Origin: Armatimonadota bacterium
GTDB lineage: Bacteria; Armatimonadota; Armatimonadia; Armatimonadales; Armatimonadaceae
Direction of reading: 5' to 3'
NCBI GenBank assembly: GCA_030833025.1
Contig: JAURHZ010000158.1
Coordinates: forward strand, 1-5,500
DNA: 5,500 nucleotides
The first letter of the stretch is position 1. Each line of letters starts with the position of its first letter. Of the stretch, positions 1-5,500 are shown one piece after another. The notes beneath the pieces were generated by a model. That model had not been told where the DNA came from, did no database searches, and saw only the letters and a program-made list of their open reading frames with translations. Both the position numbers and the translations under genes were made by a program.

Positions 1-1
1 T

Positions 2-646
2 GTAGGGGCTGGCCGAACCGATGTTCTCCGGGCGATCTTTGGCCTCGATGCCGTTGATTCCGGGATGGTTACCGTCGCCGGGACAAGCCTCGTTCATCAT
101 GATCCTGCAAAGGCGATGGAGTCAGGTGTGGCCCTTGTTCCCGAAGACCGTCAACAACACGGTGTCTTAATGCCGCAGTCCATTTGGGAAAATGGCAGCC
201 TTGCCATCATGCCGCGCCTCGCCAAATTGGGGATGGTGGATGACAAAACAGCACGGACAAAAGCGGCTGAAGGAACCCAGCGCTTGGCTGTCAAGATGCG
301 TGATGACGAACAGGCAATCCGCGAGCTAAGTGGCGGAAACCAACAGAAAGTTGTTATTGGAAAGTGGTTGCTGACCAATCCAAAGGTGCTCCTCCTCGAT
401 GAGCCGACGCGCGGAATTGATGTCGGGGCTAAAGCCGAAGTCCACCGTGTGATTGTAGAGCTCGCGCAGAGCGGACTTGCGGTCCTCATGGTTTCGAGTG
501 ACCTCCCGGAAGTGCTTGCGCTGAGTGACCGTGTATTGGTGATGCGTGGAGGGCAGATTGTGAGTGCATTTGACCGTAAGGATGCAACAGCGGAAGGTAT
601 TATCGCCGCCGCATCTGGTGCTACGCTTGCTGAGGTCATCGCATGA
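2..646 (+). CDS. Sugar ABC transporter ATP-binding protein (RbsA/RhaT/LsrA type), C-terminal half, 5' partial
   Basis: This is the second nucleotide-binding domain of a duplicated CUT2-class ATPase, the cytoplasmic subunit that hydrolyses ATP to drive sugar uptake. The frame is open from base 2, so the start is outside the window; the ATG at 65 is internal. Visible in order (numbering from base 2) are a degenerate P-loop VGAGRT at residues 1-6 right at the edge, with Arg where a canonical Walker A has Lys; PEDRQQHGV; the ABC signature LSGGNQQK at 109-116; and Walker B LLLDEPTRGID at 130-140. The switch position reads SSDLPE with no His. The GR P-loop and His-less switch are normal for the C-terminal domain of this family, whose full length is about 500 residues, so roughly 280 residues are missing. 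The stop overlaps the next start by ATGA, pointing to translational coupling. The class is secure; the exact sugar is not. Confidence 0.95.
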   Translation, partial: VGAGRTDVLRAIFGLDAVDSGMVTVAGTSLVHHDPAKAMESGVALVPEDRQQHGVLMPQSIWENGSLAIMPRLAKLGMVDDKTARTKAAEGTQRLAVKMRDDEQAIRELSGGNQQKVVIGKWLLTNPKVLLLDEPTRGIDVGAKAEVHRVIVELAQSGLAVLMVSSDLPEVLALSDRVLVMRGGQIVSAFDRKDATAEGIIAAASGATLAEVIA

Positions 647-1641
647 AAAAACTGCTTGAACGCCGAGAACTGTCCCTTCTGGTTGCCATCGTCCTAATTG
701 TCAGTGTTGCAATCATTTTGCAGCCACGGTTCGCAAGTGAGCAGAACATCCGCAGTATTTTGCTGTGGGTGCCACTCCTCGCTGTAGCCGCGATGGGGCA
801 GACGGCCGTTATTATCACGCGCGGAATTGATGTCTCCGTTGGCTCCATTCTTGGGCTTGCTGGTATGACGACGGCGATTTTGCTTAGGGATTATCCACAG
901 CTGGGCGTCGGCGGAGCAGCCATCATCGGTATCGGACTTGGAGCCTTGCTCGGTGCGATTAACGGCGGGATGATTGCCTTTGCGAAAGTCCCTCCGATTG
1001 TAGCAACGCTTGGCACACTCGGAATCTACCGTGGCTTAACCTTTATCGTGAGTGGTGGTCGTCAAGTGGATGACTATCAGCTACCAAAAGACCTGATGAA
1101 CTGGTCGCTCGAAGGTCCAGCACTGCTTGCCAAAGTTCCATTTGTGAACTCCATTCCATGGGTTGTCTGGATTGCATTGCTGGTGATGATGCTTAGCCAC
1201 CTCGGGATGACGTATACACGCTACGGCCGCGATGTTTACGCGCTGGGTGGCAATCCGGATGCGGCTGCGCTTCGAGGCATCCCTGTCAACTTCGTCACCT
1301 TCATGGCCTATGTGCTGTGTGGCATTGGTGGCGGGTTCGCCGGAGTGCTATACGCAAGTCGCTACGGAACCGTGAATCCAGCTGGCATCGGGAATGGTTT
1401 TGAACTCCAGGTGATCGCCGCTGTTGTGATTGGCGGTGTGTCGGTCTTTGGAGGCACGGGAGGCGCTCCTGGCGTCGCGCTCAGCTGTCTCTTGCTGGGA
1501 GTCGTCAATGTCGCCCTGTCCGTTCTCGCGATTGCCGACACATGGCAAATGGCGATCTATGGATTAGTGCTCTTGGTCGCCATCATCGCAGATGAACGTT
1601 TTGCACGGAGCGCCCGAAAGCGCGCAGGGGAGGCTGTATGA
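643..1641 (+). CDS. Sugar ABC transporter permease 1 (RbsC/RhaP/LsrC family)
   Basis: Inner-membrane permease of the CUT2 sugar-transport class (BPD_transp_2 family), 332 residues, the usual size. It is strongly hydrophobic throughout with many membrane segments after a short charged N-terminus (MKKLLERREL). Family motifs are all present: TRGIDVSVGSILGLAG (about 59-74), PPIVATLGTLGIYRG (117-131), the cytoplasmic coupling loop GGNPDAAALRGI (202-213), and a Gly-rich segment IAAVVIGGVSVFGGTG (258-273). The ATG at 643 is chosen because it overlaps the ATPase stop as ATGA and has GAGG at 632-635 about seven bases ahead. It probably pairs with the next gene product as a heterodimeric channel. The motifs fit RhaP-like and LsrC-like members about equally well, so no symbol is assigned. 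Confidence 0.95.
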   Translation: MKKLLERRELSLLVAIVLIVSVAIILQPRFASEQNIRSILLWVPLLAVAAMGQTAVIITRGIDVSVGSILGLAGMTTAILLRDYPQLGVGGAAIIGIGLGALLGAINGGMIAFAKVPPIVATLGTLGIYRGLTFIVSGGRQVDDYQLPKDLMNWSLEGPALLAKVPFVNSIPWVVWIALLVMMLSHLGMTYTRYGRDVYALGGNPDAAALRGIPVNFVTFMAYVLCGIGGGFAGVLYASRYGTVNPAGIGNGFELQVIAAVVIGGVSVFGGTGGAPGVALSCLLLGVVNVALSVLAIADTWQMAIYGLVLLVAIIADERFARSARKRAGEAV

Positions 1642-2591
1642 TCACCCGCATCCGCAGCCGCTTTGGCCCCGAAATCGTCGCAATTGTGCTCCTGATTCTC
1701 GCATTTGGATTCAGTGCTTTCCGTGAGCCGCGCTTCCTCGATGCCGAGTATCTCTTCGATCGCTCAACGCTTTACATGGAAGCCGGGATTCTCGCGCTAT
1801 CGATGACCTTTGTCATCATCGCCGGGCATATTGACCTCTCGGTCACATCAATACTTGCGCTCGTCGGCGCGATGTGTACGACGCTGGTTTCGAAGTACGG
1901 GATGCCTCCCGCTGCCATGATTCTGGTCGCTCCTGTAGTTGGCGGGGCCCTCGGAGCACTAAATGGCCTCCTAGTCTCCAAGGAAAAACTGCCATCCCTT
2001 GTGGTGACGCTGGCAACAATGGCGCTCTTCCGTGGCGTGGCGCAGATTCTTCTCGGCGACCACTCGCTCCCGATGCCGAAGGAACTCGTCGGTATCCACA
2101 AAATGCAGCTTCCAGGCACCTACTTCCATGTTCCTTTGGTACTGCTCACTGTGCTCGCAGTGATCGCTGCTTTCGTACTACATCGGACGGTGTGGGGCCG
2201 CTGGGTTACAGCACTTGGAACAAATGCGGAAGCGGCAAGGCATGCTGGAATCCCGACTGGAAAAATACTCGTACAGCTCTTCACGCTCTCGGGTATTGCT
2301 GCTGGAATCGGCAGTTTACTCATGCTCTCGCGCCTCGGAGTCGCAAGGTTTGACCATGCACGTGGCCTCGAACTCGATGTCATTACCGCAGTCGTCCTTG
2401 GTGGAGCATCCATTTTTGGCGGGCGTGGGACCATCTTTGGAACCATCACCGCGCTCGGACTTGTCGGAGTCGTACAGACCGGGATGGGCGTCGCAGGCGT
2501 CAAAGCCGAAGTGCAGGTTGCTGTCATTGGCCTCCTGCTGATTGTCTCGGTGCTGTTTAGTAACATCACTGCGCGTAAGCGCGGCAGGTAG
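1638..2591 (+). CDS. Sugar ABC transporter permease 2 (RbsC/RhaQ/LsrD family)
   Basis: Second membrane permease, 317 residues, a diverged paralogue of the preceding gene with the same motif order: AGHIDLSVTSILALVGA (62-78), LPSLVVTLATMALFRG (118-133), coupling loop GTNAEAARHAGI (194-205) and VITAVVLGGASIFGGRGT (248-265). The protein ends in a short basic cytoplasmic tail, TARKRGR. The ATG at 1638 overlaps the upstream stop as ATGA and is preceded by a strong GGGGAGG at 1627-1633, so the start is well supported and translation is probably coupled. Two different permeases in tandem is the arrangement of rhamnose (RhaP/RhaQ) and autoinducer-2 (LsrC/LsrD) transporters, whereas ribose systems use one RbsC as a homodimer. 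This supports a Rha- or Lsr-type system, by inference. Confidence 0.95.
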   Translation: MITRIRSRFGPEIVAIVLLILAFGFSAFREPRFLDAEYLFDRSTLYMEAGILALSMTFVIIAGHIDLSVTSILALVGAMCTTLVSKYGMPPAAMILVAPVVGGALGALNGLLVSKEKLPSLVVTLATMALFRGVAQILLGDHSLPMPKELVGIHKMQLPGTYFHVPLVLLTVLAVIAAFVLHRTVWGRWVTALGTNAEAARHAGIPTGKILVQLFTLSGIAAGIGSLLMLSRLGVARFDHARGLELDVITAVVLGGASIFGGRGTIFGTITALGLVGVVQTGMGVAGVKAEVQVAVIGLLLIVSVLFSNITARKRGR

Positions 2592-2650
2592 AACGGTATC
2601 GTTTGTCGCATTTAGGATGTAGCTGCCGTGCTGTGAAGCCGGTGTGAGTT

Positions 2651-2655
2651 GGAGG
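2651..2655 (+). promoter_or_regulatory. Shine-Dalgarno GGAGG with unusual spacing
   Basis: GGAGG lies only one base before an in-frame TTG (2657) and 13 bases before an in-frame ATG (2669). An in-frame TGA at 2645-2647 rules out an earlier start. Neither spacing is ideal. The ATG is preferred because one base is too close for initiation and because the ATG gives a compact lipoprotein signal peptide. Confidence 0.55.
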
Positions 2656-2668
2656 ATTGAAACAAACC

Positions 2669-3754
2669 ATGACACGTAAGTCTATTTTCGCGCTGGCTGC
2701 GCTTGCAGCGTTTGGCGCGATTGCACCACTGGGATGTAAGCCTGCAGGTAAAGATGGAGCCAGCGGTTCCGGGGATGCCCCTAAGTCCGGGTCTTCCCGC
2801 ATCGTCTTCATCCCGAAGAACATGGGTAACCCATACTTCGAAGCGATGGAAAAGGGTTTCCAGCAGGCATCCAAGGAGCTCGGCTTTGAGTTCTCCACCA
2901 CCGGTCCAGCCGTCGCAGAACCAACTGCACAGATTTCGTACATCAAGGATGAAATCCAACGTGGCGCTACCGCCATTGTTATCGCAGCAAACTCCGTCGA
3001 TGCCCTTAACGGCACACTCGATGAAGCTAAGGCGAAGGGTATCAAAATCATCACCGTGGACTCCGACCTGACTGGCAATGAATCCCACCGTGACCTCGGC
3101 GTTCTGGCATGTGACTTCGACACCATGGGCGACTTCCTCATCGAACAGATGGGCGCGATCATGAACTACGAAGGCAAGTTTGCTATTCTGTCCGCCACCA
3201 CGGATGCCCCTAACCAGAACAAGTGGATCAAGGGGATGCAGGCAGCGATCAAGAATCCTAAGTATGCCAAGATGCAGCTCGTGGATGTCGTCTATGGCGA
3301 TGACAAAGACCAGAAGTCCCTCACTGAAGCCGAAGCATTGCTGACCAAGCACCCAGACCTCAAGGGCATCATCGCACCGACAACCGTTGGCGTGTATGGC
3401 TGTGCAAAGGCTGTTGAGCAAGCTGGTGTCTACCCAGGCGGCAAGAATGCCAAGGGCGCTGGCGTTAGCGTTATTGGACTTGGCGTTGCCAAGCAAATGC
3501 AGCGTCACCTCAAGGATGGCATCGTTCCTAAGGTCTTCCTCTGGGATCCAGCGGAGCAGGGCTATATCGCATCCTATGCCGCTGTCCGGATGGCTGAAGG
3601 CAAGTTCACACCAGCGGATGGCGCAACGATCAACATCCCTGACCTTCCACTCACCAAGATGGGTGACAAAAAGGTCGGCAAGAACAATGTCCTGATCATC
3701 GGCGAGCCTGTTGAATACAACAAGGAAAACGTTGACAAGTACGCTGGCGAATAA
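2669..3754 (+). CDS. Sugar ABC transporter solute-binding lipoprotein, rhamnose-binding RhaS-like
   Basis: Extracytoplasmic type-1 periplasmic binding protein (Peripla_BP_4 fold) that delivers ligand to the permeases. Read from ATG 2669 it has 361 residues. Residues 1-22 are a lipoprotein signal (TRK, then an Ala-rich core) ending APLGC with Cys23 as lipid anchor; Pro at -3 makes the lipobox slightly atypical. A Gly/Ser/Lys-rich linker (24-43) follows, then the binding fold: IVFIPKNMGNPYF (45-57), IVIAAN (103-108), TVDSD (129-133), NQNKW (182-186), GIIAPTTVG (233-241), LWDPAEQGY (291-299). These resemble RhaS. Compared with E. coli LsrB, the Asp-Gln of its AI-2 site reads Asn-Gln here and its PDA reads PTT, arguing against AI-2. 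It is the last gene before a terminator and prefers AAG and ATC codons more than the permeases, as expected for a highly made subunit. An alternative start is TTG 2657, giving four more residues. The ligand is inferred, not shown. Confidence 0.92.
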   Translation: MTRKSIFALAALAAFGAIAPLGCKPAGKDGASGSGDAPKSGSSRIVFIPKNMGNPYFEAMEKGFQQASKELGFEFSTTGPAVAEPTAQISYIKDEIQRGATAIVIAANSVDALNGTLDEAKAKGIKIITVDSDLTGNESHRDLGVLACDFDTMGDFLIEQMGAIMNYEGKFAILSATTDAPNQNKWIKGMQAAIKNPKYAKMQLVDVVYGDDKDQKSLTEAEALLTKHPDLKGIIAPTTVGVYGCAKAVEQAGVYPGGKNAKGAGVSVIGLGVAKQMQRHLKDGIVPKVFLWDPAEQGYIASYAAVRMAEGKFTPADGATINIPDLPLTKMGDKKVGKNNVLIIGEPVEYNKENVDKYAGE

Positions 3755-3779
3755 GCCGACACGCTAACTGCCTACGCAT

Positions 3780-3813
3780 AAAACCCCGGTTTGGAATATC
3801 CAGCCGGGGTTTT
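3780..3813 (+). terminator. Intrinsic terminator after the transporter operon
   Basis: A perfect 10-bp stem pairs AAAACCCCGG (3780-3789) with CCGGGGTTTT (3804-3813). Inside it TGGA (3792-3795) pairs with TCCA (3799-3802) around an ATA loop, extending the hairpin across a small internal bulge. The descending arm runs into the T-rich tract TTTTCT. It starts 26 bases after the binding-protein stop, the right place to end the operon. The A-run/T-run symmetry means it could also work weakly on the opposite strand, but no gene approaches from that side. Confidence 0.92.
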
Positions 3814-3841
3814 CTAATTGTGTTTTTTGGGGAGAGACGTA

Positions 3842-4747
3842 ATGTTGAAAACCGTGATTGATGACACGCTGACGTTTATCACACAGCCTGACCATGGGCG
3901 CCTGGCCGGGATGCTAGCAGCACACTGGGGAAATGCATCCTTTACGGCAGCGGGTCACTATGGAAACCCAGCACAGCCTGACCAGGTACGCGGCGAGGTT
4001 CTTCTGGCCATCGCCGAACATGACAATGGCTGGTGGGAATGGGAAGCTGATCCTAGCGTCAACACGGAAACTGGTTTGCCGATGGGGCTGGGGGAAGTTC
4101 TTCAGGATCAGCAGGCCGGAATGGACCGTTGGCACATCGGTACCACACGCTTTCCGCAGCACCCGTACGCAAGTCTTCTCATTGCATGGCATGCGTATTG
4201 GCTCTATGCCATCCGGGTCCTGGATCACCCTGATTTACGATTTACGCATCCACTCTTTTGGAGAGGCGCGCCCGAGCAGCTTTACCCTGGCGCACTCGAG
4301 TTGCCCCGTGAATTCTTAGAGGGGCTTGCCATTACGCAGAAGCACCTCGAATCAGTAGTTGCCAATGATGTTGATGGCGCGAGGTGGTTACGCGAGGATG
4401 TGATCAAGCCAAATGTCCGACTCCTCCAGCTTTGCGATGGTCTGTCACTGGCGCTTTGTTCCAAGCTTATCCCGGCCGCAATAGGAGAAACGAAAGGCCT
4501 TGGCAACGATGACTTTTCGCTCATCGGTGTCCCACGAACTGGCTGGGATGACCTTGTCGATATTCATGTAACAGCACTCGGAAATAATCGAATCAAACTG
4601 GATCCGTATCCCTTTGATGGTCCTGAACTTACGGTATCTGTCCCTGCTAAAATTCTGCCTGTAGGAACGCTATCCAAGCAACCAATACATTTATGGTGGC
4701 ATCAGGTTCCACTGCGTCTGCTGACATGGACGCTCGTTGCATCCTAG
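3842..4747 (+). CDS. DUF3891 family protein, function unknown
   Basis: A 301-residue soluble protein with no signal peptide or membrane segment, recognised as DUF3891 (PF13030) from its motifs: QPDHGRLAG (15-23), AAHWGN (26-31), AIAEHDNGWWEW (57-68), TGLP (77-80), PYASLLIAWHAYWLY (108-122) and LLQLCDGLSLALC (194-206). The fold looks mainly helical up to about residue 210, then more beta-like. The family has no established function. The conserved His18, His28, His60-Asp61, His117 and Asp199 resemble a metal-site layout (inference). ATG 3842 is chosen because GGGGAGAG at 3829-3836 sits five bases ahead; a TTG at 3818 in the same frame would overlap that site and is disfavoured. It starts just after the transporter terminator and has no close partner downstream, so context says little about its job. 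Confidence 0.85.
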   Translation: MLKTVIDDTLTFITQPDHGRLAGMLAAHWGNASFTAAGHYGNPAQPDQVRGEVLLAIAEHDNGWWEWEADPSVNTETGLPMGLGEVLQDQQAGMDRWHIGTTRFPQHPYASLLIAWHAYWLYAIRVLDHPDLRFTHPLFWRGAPEQLYPGALELPREFLEGLAITQKHLESVVANDVDGARWLREDVIKPNVRLLQLCDGLSLALCSKLIPAAIGETKGLGNDDFSLIGVPRTGWDDLVDIHVTALGNNRIKLDPYPFDGPELTVSVPAKILPVGTLSKQPIHLWWHQVPLRLLTWTLVAS

Positions 4748-4764
4748 ACTGTCATTACCGTGCA

Positions 4765-4796
4765 CTACGGAAACCTTCTGCCTGATTTCGCCGTAG
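4765..4796 (+). repeat. Inverted repeat in the gap before the thioredoxin gene
   Basis: CTACGG (4765-4770) is the exact reverse complement of CCGTAG (4791-4796). AAA (4771-4773) can continue the pairing with TTT (4786-4788) across a two-base bulge, leaving a 12-base loop. No T-run follows, so it is not a classical terminator. It could be an operator or an mRNA hairpin that separates the DUF3891 and thioredoxin transcripts, or chance. Confidence 0.4.
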
Positions 4797-4799
4797 AAT
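4794..4799 (+). promoter_or_regulatory. Possible -10 promoter element for the thioredoxin-like gene
   Basis: TAGAAT matches the TATAAT consensus at five of six bases and lies 32 bases before the ATG at 4832. No convincing -35 hexamer is seen 16-18 bases upstream and there is no extended TGn, so this is only a candidate. It overlaps the right arm of the inverted repeat at 4765-4796. Confidence 0.3.
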
Positions 4800-4831
4800 A
4801 CACCATCACCGCGCCCAAAAGGAGTTACTAT

Positions 4832-5500
4832 ATGCGCGCATTCGCAATTATTGCTGCTACCGTAGCATTGGCATCCACTATCTCGACCGCTGCCAACGCT
4901 GACCTTAAAGTCGGCGATCCAGCACCGCCGCTGAGCGTATCGAAGTGGGTCAAGGGCACCCCTAACAAGTTGACTCCTGGGAAAGTGCACGTTGTCGAGT
5001 TCTGGGCAACTTGGTGCGGCCCATGCAAGTCTACGATTCCTCACCTGACCGAGCTGTCCAAGAAGTACAAAGCCAAGGCTGACTTCTCTGGCATCTCTAT
5101 CTGGGAGGGCAACGGTGGTGACACCAACCCTGTCGCTATCGAAAAGAAAGTCAATGCATTCATCAAAGAGATGGGCGCAAAGATGGACTATTCCGTTGCC
5201 ATGGATGACAAAATCACAGGCGGAACGATGGCAACCAAGTGGATGGCCGCTGCTGGCGAAAATGGCATCCCAAGCGCCTTCATCATCGATCAAAAGGGCA
5301 AGGTTGCGTGGATTGGTCACCCAATGGAAATGGATGGCCCGCTAGAGAAGATCTGCGCGGGTAAGTGGGATGCGGCTGCATATGCCAAGGAAGCAAATGT
5401 CCGCAAGGCTGCTGAGAAGAAGATGCAAGCTTTTGCAATGAAGCTTCAGAATCTCCTCATTGGCGGCAAGCTCGATGAAGCCATGGCGCTTGTAGATTCG
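4832..5500 (+). CDS. Secreted thioredoxin-fold protein (TlpA/redoxin family), 3' partial
   Basis: Exported thiol-disulfide oxidoreductase, first 223 residues; the frame is open to the window edge. Residues 1-23 are a Sec signal peptide with likely cleavage after ANA (21-23), so it acts outside the cytoplasm. The thioredoxin fold follows: GDPAPPLSVSKW (28-39), VHVVEFWATWCGPC (52-65) with the redox pair Cys62/Cys65, and the cis-proline motif GIPSAFIID (145-153) followed by KVAWIGHP (157-164). About 80 residues separate the active site from the cis-proline, as in TlpA/AhpC-type rather than plain thioredoxins. After the fold, residues 178-223 are charged, Ala-rich and helical, ending IGGKLDEAMALVDS, which looks like the start of a TPR-type helix pair. 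Start support: AAAAGGAG at 4817-4824, seven bases before the ATG. The substrate is unknown; roles could include cytochrome c maturation or reduction of envelope proteins. Confidence 0.9.
   Translation, partial: MRAFAIIAATVALASTISTAANADLKVGDPAPPLSVSKWVKGTPNKLTPGKVHVVEFWATWCGPCKSTIPHLTELSKKYKAKADFSGISIWEGNGGDTNPVAIEKKVNAFIKEMGAKMDYSVAMDDKITGGTMATKWMAAAGENGIPSAFIIDQKGKVAWIGHPMEMDGPLEKICAGKWDAAAYAKEANVRKAAEKKMQAFAMKLQNLLIGGKLDEAMALVDS

Noticed and set aside
65..646. A short stand-alone ATPase starting at ATG 65
   Set aside because: The frame is open upstream to base 2 and encodes the degenerate P-loop VGAGRT of the second ATPase domain, so the ATG at 65 is an internal Met of a protein cut by the window edge.
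2612..3508. Long minus-strand open frame (298 codons) across the binding-protein gene
   Set aside because: It lies antisense to a well-supported gene, shows no recognisable domain, is rich in Cys and His in an uncharacteristic way, and has no ribosome-binding site of note. It is explained by the codon bias of the + strand gene.
3818..3841. TTG at 3818 as start of the DUF3891 protein
   Set aside because: The added residues would be encoded by the T-rich tract and the Shine-Dalgarno GGGGAGAG itself; ATG 3842 has ideal spacing to that site.
3882..3984. 13-base direct repeat CACAGCCTGACCA at 3882-3894 and 3972-3984
   Set aside because: Both copies are inside the DUF3891 gene in the same frame and encode QPD in each case. 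Only the first belongs to the family motif; there are just two copies, 90 bases apart, so coincidence or local codon reuse is enough.
4758..4770. Short hairpin CCGT/ACGG as a terminator for the DUF3891 gene
   Set aside because: The stem has only four base pairs and no T-run follows; it also competes with the longer inverted repeat at 4765-4796.
4691..5320. Minus-strand open frame (209 codons) spanning the DUF3891 end and the thioredoxin gene
   Set aside because: It crosses an intergenic gap and overlaps the conserved WCGPC-containing gene on the other strand; its translation resembles no known family.

Overview
The window is an ordinary-looking piece of bacterial chromosome. It has five genes and a fragment-like end at each edge, all on the + strand, tightly packed with standard Shine-Dalgarno sites. 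The lineage cannot be fixed from sequence alone. GC content is moderate. The combination of a lipoprotein solute-binding protein ending its signal in GC, a DUF3891 protein and a secreted TlpA-type thioredoxin with a C-terminal extension fits groups such as Armatimonadota (Fimbriimonadales-like) or Planctomycetota, but this is a weak inference.

Bases 2-3813 form one transport operon of the CUT2 (ribose/rhamnose/autoinducer-2) ABC class. In order it holds the C-terminal half of a double-domain ATPase (5' end outside the window), two paralogous permeases joined by ATGA stop/start overlaps, and a lipoprotein solute-binding protein, closed by a strong intrinsic terminator. The binding protein resembles the rhamnose-binding RhaS group more than LsrB, although the gene order (ATPase, permease, permease, binding protein) is that of the E. 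coli lsrACDB genes. The expected job is high-affinity import of a deoxy- or other simple sugar: the binding protein captures the ligand outside the membrane, the two permeases form the channel and the ATPase powers it.

Bases 3842-4747 encode a DUF3891 protein of unknown function. Its start lies only 28 bases after the terminator stem, leaving little room for a promoter.

Bases 4748-4831 are a short gap with an inverted repeat and a possible -10 element. From 4832 to the window end is the first 223 codons of a secreted thioredoxin-fold protein (TlpA/redoxin type, WCGPC active site) whose reading frame stays open past the edge.

No RNA genes, mobile elements, CRISPR arrays or clear signs of transfer were seen. 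No wholly new system is apparent. The most open questions are the function of the DUF3891 protein, the transporter ligand, and how the DUF3891 gene is transcribed.
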